From NCBI GenBank assembly GCA_964396385.1, contig CAYNFH010000148.1, positions 1-16,920 of the forward strand: a DNA stretch of 16,920 nt, given 5' to 3'. The notes under the pieces were generated by a model. It saw only the letters and a program-made list of their open reading frames with translations. It searched no databases and was not told where the DNA came from. Within the stretch, counting starts at the first letter, position 1. Every line of letters begins with the position of its first letter. Below are positions 6,364 through 14,082 of the stretch, piece after piece. The translations under genes and the position numbers were made by a program. Source of the stretch: CAYNFH01 sp964396385 (lineage in GTDB: Bacteria; Armatimonadota; Chthonomonadetes; Chthonomonadales; CAJBBX01).

Positions 6364-6371
6364 AGGGAGGT
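6276..6371. repeat. MITE-like element with imperfect terminal inverted repeats, entering a gene end
   Basis: The ends (ACCTCTGCCTAACC at 6276 onward and GGTTAGAGGGAGGT ending at 6371) are imperfect inverted repeats of about 25 bp. Inside are the 14-bp palindrome CCCTTTCGAAAGGG (6292-6305) and the stem CTCCTT/AAGGAG (6341-6346 and 6350-6355). It overlaps the last 88 bases of the acyl-ACP reductase-like gene and provides its TAG stop. Confidence 0.7.
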
Positions 6372-6396
6372 CATGAAAGGCACGGGTTGATCTGGC

Positions 6397-6720
6397 GTGC
6401 TTGAGATTCCCGTCAGAAGCTGTTCGGGCGACGTAAGCGTAGCCGTTCTCGACTGCGCCGCATCGCTCAATCTGGTCGTTTCGCTGAAATCCTCGCTCAG
6501 GCTCTACCCCGGATCAACGCACTGGCACCTCCGTCGGCCGGGTGAGCCCGGTACGCTCGAAGTCACCTGCTGGCCTGCTCAAAACCGAACGTGGGTGTCG
6601 TACCACTCCAACCGCGCCGGTTCCTGGGTTGCAATCGCAGCACCCTCTTTCGCTGAGAAGCTAGCGGAATGCCTTGGCGGCACGATAGAGCACGATGGCG
6701 GTCGGCAGAATCGGATATGA
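6397..6720 (+). CDS. Hypothetical protein, 107 residues
   Basis: I recognise no family. The frame has a plausible protein composition: a hydrophobic N-terminal stretch with two Cys, LYPGSTHWHLRRPGEPG, LEVTCWPAQNRTWVSYHSNRAG (three Trp with the nearby WVAIAAP) and a short amphipathic helix AEKLAECLGG near the end. No membrane segment or signal peptide is clear. The GTG at 6397 lacks a good Shine-Dalgarno site, so the true start is uncertain. It lies just after the repeat that ends the reductase gene and 64 bp before a signalling-like gene. A spurious frame cannot be excluded, although no better frame covers the interval. Confidence 0.55.
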   Translation: MLEIPVRSCSGDVSVAVLDCAASLNLVVSLKSSLRLYPGSTHWHLRRPGEPGTLEVTCWPAQNRTWVSYHSNRAGSWVAIAAPSFAEKLAECLGGTIEHDGGRQNRI

Positions 6721-6784
6721 GTCTCTGCGGTCGTTGCCGATAATACGCCTGTAAGCCTCCTATTCCACCAACGAGGATGTTGCT

Positions 6785-7804
6785 ATGGAGCCGGACAGCG
6801 TATTGATCGTCGACGATGACCGTATCTACTGCCGCGCAGTGCAGCGCGCGCTGGACAGCCTTCCCTGCCGTATTGAGATATCCCGTGGAGCGGATGCGCT
6901 CCGCGCCATCGCGAGCGGCCGCATCGACCTCGCGATTGTGACCATTGATGCCGGTGCCGATCCCGCCCTGGAGGTGGCAGACGCCTGCCAGGCCGCCGGC
7001 GCCGAGTGCATCCTGCTGTATGGAGACCCGGGACTGGCGGCTTACCTGGACGCCCGAATTACCGAGCACGTGTGTGCGTGCCGGCTGAAGCCCGGTGGGG
7101 ACCTCCGCGACCTGGCGCGCGCCGCGCGAGCCGCGCTGGAGCGCCGCCGCCTCAGCCGCGAGAACGACGCGTTCCGTGCCTCCGCGGAGGGAGCGCCATA
7201 CCTTCCGGGCGAGTCGCTGGCCGGCGGGGTCGCGCGGCTGGCGGCCATCGGCCGGATGGCAAGCGACGACCTTCCCAGTATCTCCGATGAGGACTGGATG
7301 CGACTGCTCAACGCCATGCGCCGGATCGACTCCCCTGTCAAGAGCAACGGCAGGTGCGATGATCTGCCCGCGGTGCTGGCTGAGTGCGTAGAGCCGTTCT
7401 CGTGCTGGCTCTCCCACTGCGGCATCCACGTCTACCTGGACTTGAGCGATGCCCCGGCACCCGTAGCCGTTTCCCGAGGCGCCGTTCAGGATGCGATTAC
7501 TCACCTGCTGTTGGACCTCGCGGGCGCCTGCAACTCCCCCGCCGGGATCACGGTGAGTGTGGCGCCTCCCGGGCTCAGGGACAGGGGCGTGCGCATTGTT
7601 CTCTGGGCTACCGCGGCGATGTACAAGACCCCGCTCCGACTGGGGGGGAAGGAGTGCTCCTCTCCCGTAGGGCTGGAGGTGGCGCGAGCGCTGATCGCGC
7701 CCTACGGCGGCCGCATCGAGGTCGAGACCGCCTCCGGTGTGGAAGCCCGCATCGTGTTGTGGCTTCCCGCCGCGTCGGCCGATCAGGAGCAGCTAGCGGC
7801 GTAG
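6785..7804 (+). CDS. Degenerate receiver plus histidine-kinase-like protein
   Basis: The N-terminal third (residues 1-120) has a CheY-like fold: VLIVDDD with acidic residues 10-12 and LKPG with Lys102. Where the phosphoacceptor Asp is expected (DLAIVTIDAG, position 53) there is Thr, with Asp55 two residues on. Residues 148-182 (AAIGRMASDDLPSISDED) resemble a dimerisation helix without the phosphorylatable His. The C-terminal part (about 230-330) keeps the second glycine region of a kinase ATPase (VGLEVARALIAPYGGRIEVE, then LWLP), but the N-box Asn is Asp244 and no DxGxG motif is seen. It is probably a non-catalytic signalling or scaffold protein. GAGG lies eight bases before the ATG. The GNAT gene follows after 10 bp, possibly cotranscribed. 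Confidence 0.75.
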   Translation: MEPDSVLIVDDDRIYCRAVQRALDSLPCRIEISRGADALRAIASGRIDLAIVTIDAGADPALEVADACQAAGAECILLYGDPGLAAYLDARITEHVCACRLKPGGDLRDLARAARAALERRRLSRENDAFRASAEGAPYLPGESLAGGVARLAAIGRMASDDLPSISDEDWMRLLNAMRRIDSPVKSNGRCDDLPAVLAECVEPFSCWLSHCGIHVYLDLSDAPAPVAVSRGAVQDAITHLLLDLAGACNSPAGITVSVAPPGLRDRGVRIVLWATAAMYKTPLRLGGKECSSPVGLEVARALIAPYGGRIEVETASGVEARIVLWLPAASADQEQLAA

Positions 7805-7814
7805 CCCGAACGCC

Positions 7815-8456
7815 ATGTCTTCCGACGTCTACGTCCGGCCTGCCACCCTCGAAGACTCCGACGCGATCGCCACGATATACGCGGGAGCGTTCCCTCACCT
7901 CTTCCGCTTCGCGCTGGGCCTTGGCGAGCGAGACTCCGTCTCCCTGCTCCGAGACTTCTACCGGCTCAAGGTACTCCCGCTGGACGGACTTTTCGTGGCC
8001 GATGTCGCCGGTGAGGTTGGAGGGTTCGTCTCGTTGCGGATCGGGAAGCCCAAGGCTTCGCCGGATATCCAGGCATTCTGGAGTACGCTGGTGGACCACG
8101 TCGGTCGGGCTCGGGCGGTGCGGGCGATGCTGGGGAGCATCATGCTGTCGCTCATCTTCGGGGGTCGCGCCCCACGCGGCGACATGGCGTACGTCGATAC
8201 GCTGGCGGCGGCGGAGTCTATGCGCCGGCGGGGCGTTGGAACGGCGCTGCTGGACCACTGCGAGGTCTTGGCCCGTGAGGCGGAGTGTGTTGCTATCGCG
8301 CTGCACGTGGTACGCACCAACGCGCCGGCCCGAGCGCTGTATGAACGGCAGGGCTACCGTGGACTGCCTGACGAGAGATGGCTGCCACGGGTTATCAATC
8401 GCGTGTCCCGCAATCGCGGGACCCAGCTCATGGTGAAGCAACTTGAGGGTATATGA
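7815..8456 (+). CDS. GNAT-family N-acetyltransferase
   Basis: Transfers an acetyl group from acetyl-CoA to an unknown amine, peptide or small molecule in the cytosol. The core is clear in the 213 residues: strand YVDTLAAAESMRRRGVGTAL with the CoA pyrophosphate loop RRRGVGTA (137-144), and the C-terminal NAPARALYERQGY (169-181). The N-terminal part (VYVRPATLEDSDAIATIY) is the usual first strand and helix. A hydrophobic insert near 104-116 (AMLGSIMLSLIF) lies between the two halves. The start is 10 bp after the upstream stop. The gene converges on the sigma factor gene. Confidence 0.87.
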   Translation: MSSDVYVRPATLEDSDAIATIYAGAFPHLFRFALGLGERDSVSLLRDFYRLKVLPLDGLFVADVAGEVGGFVSLRIGKPKASPDIQAFWSTLVDHVGRARAVRAMLGSIMLSLIFGGRAPRGDMAYVDTLAAAESMRRRGVGTALLDHCEVLAREAECVAIALHVVRTNAPARALYERQGYRGLPDERWLPRVINRVSRNRGTQLMVKQLEGI

Positions 8457-8461
8457 GTACA

Positions 8462-8491
8462 CAAAAAGAGGAGGAGCTATCGCCCCTCCTC
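8462..8491 (-). terminator. Intrinsic terminator of the sigma factor gene
   Basis: Read on the minus strand, GAGGAGG, a 10-nt loop and CCTCCTC are followed directly by TTTTTGT, about 20 bases after the sigma gene stop. This is a textbook rho-independent terminator. The plus-strand side has only a weak T-run, so it may also slow transcription leaving the acetyltransferase gene. Confidence 0.85.
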
Positions 8492-8512
8492 ACGTTTCAT
8501 CTGCGGCGCGGC

Positions 8513-9574
8513 TCAATGGCGGATGAGCTCCGCCGGACCGATGTGGCGCAGCTTCTTGAGGGCGCGCAGCTCGATCTGCCGCACCCGCTCGCGCGTCACA
8601 TGCAGGCGGCTGCCCACTTCCTCCAGCGTCCGCGCGTAGCCGTCGTCCAGGCCGAAGCGCATCTTCAGCACGTCCCGCTCGCGCGTGGTGAGCTTGTTCA
8701 GCACCTCGTCGATCTGCTCGCGGCGGATCAGGTTCAGCGTGGCCTCGGACGGCGACGGCGCGGTGTGGGACTGGATGAAGTCGGAGAGCTGGCTGTTATC
8801 CTTCTCCCCCACCGGCGTCTCCAGCGAGAGCGGCTCCAGCGCGATCCGCATGATCTCATTCACGCGGTCCACGGGCACCTCCAGCTCGCGCGCCAGCTCG
8901 TCCACGGTGGGCTCCCGCTGGAGCTGCTGGCGAAGCCGGCCGGACGCCTTGACCAGCTTGTGGATGATCTCGGCAACGTAGACCGGGATGCGGATGGTGC
9001 GGCCCTGGTTGATGATGGCGCGAGCGATGGCGCGCCGGATCCACCAGGTGGCGTAGGTGCTGAAACGGTAGCCCTTGTTGGGGTCGAACTTCTCTACCGC
9101 GCGGATAAGCCCGATGTTGCCCTCTTGAATGAGGTCCGGCAGCGGGATCCCGCGCACGCTGTACTTCTTGGCGATGCTCACGACCAGGCGGAGGTTCGCC
9201 TCCGTAAGCTTATCCTTAGCCCGCTTGTCCCCGCGCTGAACGGCGCGCGCCAGCCGGATCTCCTCATCTGCCGTGAGGAGCTGCGCCACGCGGGCGCGGC
9301 TCATCCAGAGCTGGAGGTCCTCGTCTTTATCTGTACGGGCAGGCTCGGCGGCATACTCGTCGTGGGACGCATCTTCGGAATCCGCCGTGGCAGACCTGTC
9401 CTCCTCCATCGTATCGGATTCGCCGGCTACCCCGCGCTCGTAGATGGCGAGCAGGTCGTCATTCGGCTCTTCCGCGTCCGGGGACAGGATGCCCGCCTCG
9501 AGGCCCTGCTCTTCGAGCGCTTCCTCATCGTTTTTGGATACCGGTCGTTCTAGGACAGCGGTGGTGCTACTCAT
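8513..9574 (-). CDS. rpoD: RNA polymerase sigma-70 factor, RpoD/SigA-like
   Basis: Directs RNA polymerase to -10/-35 promoters. The 353 residues show an acidic N-terminal region (1-85), region 1.2 (about 88-117), region 2 with EANLRLVVSIAKKY, LPDLIQEGNIGLIRAVEKFD and YRFSTYATWWIRRAI (125-185), region 3 (RTIRIPVYVAEIIHKL), the 3.2 linker, and region 4 with the helix-turn-helix LEEVGSRLHVTRERVRQIEL (318-337). The DNA-binding residues are those of a group 1 or close group 2 sigma; the window alone cannot say whether it is the primary factor. AAGGAGGGG lies five bases before the ATG. A strong promoter about 350 bp upstream implies a long leader; an intrinsic terminator follows. Confidence 0.93.
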   Translation of the reverse strand: MSSTTAVLERPVSKNDEEALEEQGLEAGILSPDAEEPNDDLLAIYERGVAGESDTMEEDRSATADSEDASHDEYAAEPARTDKDEDLQLWMSRARVAQLLTADEEIRLARAVQRGDKRAKDKLTEANLRLVVSIAKKYSVRGIPLPDLIQEGNIGLIRAVEKFDPNKGYRFSTYATWWIRRAIARAIINQGRTIRIPVYVAEIIHKLVKASGRLRQQLQREPTVDELARELEVPVDRVNEIMRIALEPLSLETPVGEKDNSQLSDFIQSHTAPSPSEATLNLIRREQIDEVLNKLTTRERDVLKMRFGLDDGYARTLEEVGSRLHVTRERVRQIELRALKKLRHIGPAELIRH

Positions 9575-9980
9575 TAGTACCCCTCCTTGGTGTTGGGCGA
9601 CCTGGAATGGTCAATGTAGCTCTCTCGCGATGTCCACCTGCGCACGGACTACGTTCCGTCTTTCACAAACGGCCGGGCTTCGATGCTGGCAGCCTGAAGG
9701 ACGCGCGACATTGGACGGCCTAATCGCCTGCGAACTTGCGAACACGGAATGAATTCCGGCGGCGGAAGCCTGCACTCTTGCCTGGATCCGGGAGCGCACC
9801 CGGCACGCCGCGGCGAGGCACAACCACATCGAGCAACCGTGAAACGGCTAAGAATGAGGCCGAGATTATGCTTTTTTTCACAAAGTGCCGTGTTCCGGCT
9901 TCGGCGGTTACCTGTTTCCTTCAATATTATAGGGCGGCCGGGTTATTGTGTCAACCAACGATTTGCACGTCCGCATCGAT
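9575..9980. other. 406-bp non-coding leader region of the sigma gene
   Basis: This gap lies between two minus-strand genes. It holds the near-consensus minus-strand promoter at 9926-9954 and then about 340 nt of transcribed leader before the sigma Shine-Dalgarno site. On the minus strand the leader contains a GCCG/CGGC mini-hairpin followed by an A-run (near 9873-9895). I see no conserved riboswitch, and the short open frames in it have no protein-like features. Confidence 0.55.
9926..9954 (-). promoter_or_regulatory. Near-consensus sigma-70 promoter reading toward the sigma factor gene
   Basis: On the minus strand TTGACA (9954-9949) is followed by a 17-bp spacer and TATAAT (9931-9926). Both hexamers are perfect and the spacing is ideal, giving a predicted start near 9919. 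It begins 26 bp after the stop of the cysteine desulfurase gene, so the sigma gene has its own strong promoter and does not depend on read-through. Confidence 0.85.
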
Positions 9981-11144
9981 CTAGGCACCTATAGCGGCCC
10001 CGCTGGATGAGAGCGAGCGGAGCTCCTGGACGGTCTTGTGCAGCTCCTCCGCAACGTACTGAACGGTCTCTTCGTCTGTCGTAGCTCCCAGGGTGAGCCT
10101 CAGCGCTCCGCGCGCCGTCTCCACGGGAAGGCCCATTGCGAGCAGAACGTGGGACGGCTCGGTCGAGCCGGCCGAGCAGGCGGAGCCTGCCGAGGCACAG
10201 ATGCCGGCCATGTCCAGAGAAAGCAGCAGCGATTCTCCCTCTACACCGTCAAAGCAGAAATGGACGTTATTGGGCAGCCTATCATTGCGGGCGCCGCAGA
10301 GGCGCGCGCCGGGTATCGGCTCTATCCGGGAAATAAGGTCGTCACGGAGGGTAGATAGCCGGGCGCTCTCGGCCGGCTGCGCCTCTTCCGCCAGGCGTAG
10401 AGCGGCAGCCATGCCGACAATTCCCGGTACGTTCAGCGTTCCGGCGCGGCGGCCTCGCTCCTGCTCGCCGCCTTCCATGAAGGACGCTATCCGGATACCG
10501 CGCCGGACGTACAACGCGCCGACTCCTTTCGGGCCGTAGAACTTATGGGCGGAAAGACTCAATAAGTCGACGTTTAGTTCCCGCACATTTACCGGAAGCT
10601 TGCCCGCACACTGGACCGCATCGGTGTGGAGCGGCACGCCGTTCTCCCGGCAAATCGCGCCGATTTCGGCAATGGGCTGTATGGTGCCCACCTCGTTGTT
10701 CGCCAGCATCACGGAGACCAACGCCGTGTCCTGGCGGAGCATCGCGCGGACGTCGGCCGGATCTACCCTCCCCTGCCCGTCAACGGGGATGTACTCCACC
10801 TCGAAGCCGCTCTCCGCGAGCGTCTCACAGGGCTCCAGGACGGCGCGGTGCTCGATGGGAGTGGTCAGGATGTGTCCGGCGCCAGAGGCCCTCGCACGCC
10901 CTCTCAGGGCCCAGTTGTTGCTTTCGGTTCCACCAGAGGTAAAGAAGACCTCCTCCGGCCGTGCCGCAATCAGGTCTGCGATGGTTTCTCGTGCCGCATC
11001 TACTGCCGCTCGCGCCTCCGCACCCGGACCGTAAATGGCTGAGGGATTAGCGAAGGCATTGGAAAAGTACGGCAGCATCTCCGCCAGGACTTCCGGGGAG
11101 ACAGGTGTGGTTGCGGCGTGATCCAGGTAGATAGGGAAATTCAT
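9981..11144 (-). CDS. iscS: Cysteine desulfurase, NifS/IscS family (group I)
   Basis: A PLP enzyme that removes sulfur from cysteine as an enzyme-bound persulfide for Fe-S cluster and thiolated tRNA synthesis. The 387 residues start with the typical IYLDHAATTPVSPEV. They contain TSGGTESNNWAL, the cofactor lysine in SAHKFYGPKG (Lys201), RRAGTLNVPGIVG and the active loop SAGSACSAGSTEPSHVL with catalytic Cys323. The long loop and SGSACS-type sequence mark group I (NifS/IscS) and not SufS. No iscU, iscR or tRNA thiolase lies beside it here. No good Shine-Dalgarno precedes the ATG at 11144. NifS and IscS cannot be separated from sequence alone. Confidence 0.93.
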   Translation of the reverse strand: MNFPIYLDHAATTPVSPEVLAEMLPYFSNAFANPSAIYGPGAEARAAVDAARETIADLIAARPEEVFFTSGGTESNNWALRGRARASGAGHILTTPIEHRAVLEPCETLAESGFEVEYIPVDGQGRVDPADVRAMLRQDTALVSVMLANNEVGTIQPIAEIGAICRENGVPLHTDAVQCAGKLPVNVRELNVDLLSLSAHKFYGPKGVGALYVRRGIRIASFMEGGEQERGRRAGTLNVPGIVGMAAALRLAEEAQPAESARLSTLRDDLISRIEPIPGARLCGARNDRLPNNVHFCFDGVEGESLLLSLDMAGICASAGSACSAGSTEPSHVLLAMGLPVETARGALRLTLGATTDEETVQYVAEELHKTVQELRSLSSSGAAIGA

Positions 11145-11335
11145 AGCGATGTACCCGGTGCGCCTATCCGCCTACTGTTCTCCATCATACGAACGAGTCC
11201 CGCCGGAGTTCCCGGTATTTCTACAGTTCTCCCGGAAGCGTGCAAGTCCTCTCCCGGCCGTCTGGGTAAACTTCTCATGAATAAGCCCCTATGGGTGAGA
11301 CGGCGAGCGGGCGGAAAGGTTGCAGGGAGACGGCT
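11145..11335. other. Divergent intergenic region (cysteine desulfurase / dioxygenase)
   Basis: About 190 bp separate the two divergent starts and must carry both promoters. I found no hexamer pair good enough to call on either strand and no strong inverted repeat. An ATG at 11291 in frame with the dioxygenase lies within it but lacks a ribosome site. Confidence 0.4.
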
Positions 11336-12151
11336 GTGACGGAACAGGAGAAGTACCTGTTCGACCTCCAGGGCTTCCTGGTGGTTGAGAACGCCCTGGA
11401 CGGGGACCACATCGCGGCCCTGAACGCGATCCTGGACGAGCGGATCGCGGCGGACGTGCTCCCGGACGCCACCAGCCACCGCTGGGGCCGGCTGCTCACG
11501 TGGGGCGAGCCGTACCGCAGACTGACCGACAACCCCAATATCAGCCCGTACCTGGATGAGCTGCTAGGGGACCGGTTCCGCCTGGACCACGACTACGCGG
11601 ACCTTATCCGAAGCGGCAAAGGTCCCATCGGAACCAGGCTCCATGGGGGAGCGACGCCGTTCGATCCCGCGCAATACTATCACTGCCACAATGGGCGGCT
11701 CCACAATGGGCTAACCGTGGTGGCGTACAGCCTGCGGGACGTGGACCCGGCCCTGGGAGGGTTCGCCTGCGTGCCGGGCAGCCACAAGAGTAACTTCCGG
11801 TTCCCGGAGGAGTGGCGGGAGCTGGAGCAGGACCATCCGTTTGTGGCGCGCGTGGGTGGGCCGGCGGGCACGGCCATCCTGTTCACGGAAGCGCTCACCC
11901 ACGGAACACTCCCCTGGAACGCCCCGGGTGAGCGGCGAACCGTCTTCTTCAAGTACTGTCCCCATCCGCTAGCGTGGAGCCGCCGCTACTACGACGTGGA
12001 ATCGTACGAGGGGCTCACGGCCCGGGAGCGTTCCATCCTGGGCGTGCCCGGCGTCTACCCGCGGGACGACCGCCCGCAGATCGGGGAGGCGGCGGACGGA
12101 CGACGGTTGACGGAATCCGGAGTTCGTCCTCGAACCGACCGGTACGTGTAG
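11336..12151 (+). CDS. Phytanoyl-CoA dioxygenase (PhyH)-family protein
   Basis: The fold of Fe(II)/2-oxoglutarate oxygenases is clear: LFDLQGFLVVENALDGDHIA at the start, then NGLTVVAYSLRDVDPALGGF, CVPGSHKSNF, TAILFTEALTHGTLPW with the distal iron ligand His189, and GERRTVFFKY with likely 2-oxoglutarate-binding Arg. The canonical HxD is not visible; the stretch where it should lie reads YYHCHNGRLHNG (residues 114-125). Substrate unknown. I prefer the GTG at 11336 (271 residues) because AGGGAGA lies five bases upstream; the ATG at 11291 adds 15 residues without a ribosome site. kynU starts 4 bp after the stop, so it is probably cotranscribed with the kynurenine genes, where its role is unexplained. 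Confidence 0.82.
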   Translation: MTEQEKYLFDLQGFLVVENALDGDHIAALNAILDERIAADVLPDATSHRWGRLLTWGEPYRRLTDNPNISPYLDELLGDRFRLDHDYADLIRSGKGPIGTRLHGGATPFDPAQYYHCHNGRLHNGLTVVAYSLRDVDPALGGFACVPGSHKSNFRFPEEWRELEQDHPFVARVGGPAGTAILFTEALTHGTLPWNAPGERRTVFFKYCPHPLAWSRRYYDVESYEGLTARERSILGVPGVYPRDDRPQIGEAADGRRLTESGVRPRTDRYV

Positions 12152-12155
12152 CCGC

Positions 12156-13433
12156 ATGCATAGCATCTCATGGCAGGAGGTCGTTGCGGACCAGGACAGG
12201 CGCGACCCCCTTGCGCCATTCCGAGAGCAGTTCTATCTTCCTCGGGGCAAAGTGTACATGGACGGCAACTCCCTGGGCCTCCTTTCCCGGCCGGCGGAGG
12301 CGGCGGTCCTGCGCGTGCTGGAAGATTGGAAGCGCCTGGGGATAGACGGCTGGTCAGGCGGCAGTCCGCCGTGGTACTGGCTCGCCGAGAGCCTGGGCGC
12401 GGAGTTCGCGCCGCTCATCGGGGCCGAACCGGAAGAGGTCATCGTCACCAACTCCACCACGGTCAACCTGCACCAGCTCCTAGCCACGCTCTTCCAGCCC
12501 GATGGCGGCCGGACGCGGATCCTCTCGGATTCGCTCTCCTTCCCTTCCGATACATACGCCATCCGCAGCCACCTGCGAGTTCGAGGCCTGGACCCGGAGG
12601 GACACTTCATCCGGGTGGAGAGCCGCGACGGTTATACGCTGGAAGAAGCGGACATTGTCTCGGCGATGACGCCGGAAGTCGCCATCGCGGTACTGCCGGC
12701 GGTCATCTATACGAGCGGCCAGCTTCTGGACATCGCGGGGCTGACTGAGGAAGCCCACCGCCGGGGCCTGCTCGTAGGGTTCGACTGCTCGCACTCCGTA
12801 GGGGTGGTGCCTCACAGGCTTTCCGAGTGGGGAGTGGACTTTGCGTTCTGGTGCGGCTACAAGTATCTCAACGGCGGCCCGGGCGCCGCCGCGGGGCTCT
12901 ACCTGAACCGGCGCCACTTCGACGCTGAGCCGGGGCTAGCCGGCTGGTTCGGGTCCCACAAGGAGCGCCAGTTCGACATGTCCCCCACCCTGGAGGCAGG
13001 GGACGGAGCGGGGGCGCTCCAGATCGGCAGTCCCAATATCCTGAGCATGGCGCCTCTGATGGGCAGTCTGGAGATACTGGGGGAGGCCGGAATCGCGCGG
13101 ATACGGGCTAAGTCGGTCGCGCTGACGGAGCAGATTATCTGGTTTGCAGACGAGGTCCTCGCCGCGTATGGAATGCGGGTGGTAACGCCGAGAGCCGAGC
13201 ACCGGCGCGGCGGGCATGTCGCCCTCGCCCATCCGGAGGCGGCGCGCATCTGTAAGGCGCTTCGCGCGGCGGGCGTGGTCCCGGACTATCGGCCGCCGGA
13301 CATCGTGCGGCTCGCGCCGGTCCCACTCTACGTCTCCTTTGCGGACTGCGCGACGGCCATGGACGTGCTCCGAGGCGTTATGGATTCTCGGGCGTACGAG
13401 AACTACCCACCGGGACGGGAGCAAATCGCGTGA
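12156..13433 (+). CDS. kynU: Kynureninase
   Basis: A PLP enzyme that splits kynurenine into anthranilate and alanine (tryptophan degradation; 3-hydroxykynurenine is the alternative substrate). The 425-residue length is typical. Visible motifs are VYMDGNSLGLLSRPA, VTNSTTVNLHQLL, FDCSHSVGVVPH, the cofactor-binding lysine in WCGYKYLNGGPGA (Lys236), and GWFGSHKERQFDM. The gene begins 4 bp after the dioxygenase stop and overlaps the next gene by 4 bp (GTGA), so the three are probably one transcript with coupled translation. Confidence 0.94.
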   Translation: MHSISWQEVVADQDRRDPLAPFREQFYLPRGKVYMDGNSLGLLSRPAEAAVLRVLEDWKRLGIDGWSGGSPPWYWLAESLGAEFAPLIGAEPEEVIVTNSTTVNLHQLLATLFQPDGGRTRILSDSLSFPSDTYAIRSHLRVRGLDPEGHFIRVESRDGYTLEEADIVSAMTPEVAIAVLPAVIYTSGQLLDIAGLTEEAHRRGLLVGFDCSHSVGVVPHRLSEWGVDFAFWCGYKYLNGGPGAAAGLYLNRRHFDAEPGLAGWFGSHKERQFDMSPTLEAGDGAGALQIGSPNILSMAPLMGSLEILGEAGIARIRAKSVALTEQIIWFADEVLAAYGMRVVTPRAEHRRGGHVALAHPEAARICKALRAAGVVPDYRPPDIVRLAPVPLYVSFADCATAMDVLRGVMDSRAYENYPPGREQIA

Positions 13434-14047
13434 AGATCTGGGACATCACAATCCCGCTGCAACCGTCACTGGCAAACTGGCCCGGCGACGCGCCATACCA
13501 GTATGAGGTCACCTGCCGGATCGCCGACGGAGATTCCGTGAACCTCGGCGCAGTCTCCATGAGCGCGCACACGGGCACCCATGCCGATGCGCCCTACCAC
13601 TTCCTGGACAGCGGCTCGTCCGTCGACCGTATTCCTCCGGACGCATACATTGGCCCTGCCGTAGTGGTTGACGTGAGCGGAAAGGATCCCATTCCCGCCG
13701 CCGCGCTGGATGATGTCGACCTCGCGGCGACGCCGCGGGTGCTTCTCAGGACCGCGGCATGGTCCGACCACTCGCGATTCCCCTCCTCCATCCCGACCGT
13801 TTCGGCGGACTTTATCGGCCGACTCGCGGATGCCGGCGCGGTGCTGCTGGGCGTGGACGTGCCCTCCGTGGACGCGCTGGATAGCAAGGAGCTGCCGAAC
13901 CACCACGCCCTGGCGGCCGCGGGCATCCACATCCTGGAGTCGCTGGACCTATCCAGGGTGGCTCCGGGCCGGTACGAGCTGATCGCCCTCCCGCTTCGCC
14001 TCGTCGGCGCGGATGGCTCTCCCGTACGCGCCATACTCCGCGGCTAA
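13430..14047 (+). CDS. kynB: Kynurenine formamidase (arylformamidase, cyclase family)
   Basis: Hydrolyses N-formylkynurenine to kynurenine, the step before KynU. The 205 residues are the usual size. The N-terminus IWDITIPLQPSLANWPGD is typical, and the metal-binding signature HTGTHADAPYHF spans residues 47-58 (His47, His51, Asp53, His57). VLLGVDVPSVDALDS and LPNHHALAAAGIHILESLDL complete the fold. The GTG start overlaps the kynU stop by 4 bp. Together with kynU it can convert N-formylkynurenine to anthranilate; the tryptophan dioxygenase (kynA) is not in this window. Confidence 0.93.
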   Translation: MKIWDITIPLQPSLANWPGDAPYQYEVTCRIADGDSVNLGAVSMSAHTGTHADAPYHFLDSGSSVDRIPPDAYIGPAVVVDVSGKDPIPAAALDDVDLAATPRVLLRTAAWSDHSRFPSSIPTVSADFIGRLADAGAVLLGVDVPSVDALDSKELPNHHALAAAGIHILESLDLSRVAPGRYELIALPLRLVGADGSPVRAILRG

Positions 14048-14082
14048 TCGCCTGTCACGCCGTCCCCGAACGTTCGTTCATG

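Noticed and set aside
6373..6390. ATG with a good GGGAGG, reading MKGTG then stop
   Set aside because: Only five codons, and the GGGAGG belongs to the end of the palindromic repeat.
8453..9553. Long plus-strand frame (366 residues) opposite the sigma gene
   Set aside because: It mirrors a strongly conserved sigma-70 gene; the frame is open only because of GC-rich codon bias and has no domain features.
9649..9924. 91-residue minus-strand frame in the sigma leader
   Set aside because: Begins with TTG almost at the predicted transcription start, has no ribosome site and no protein-like pattern.
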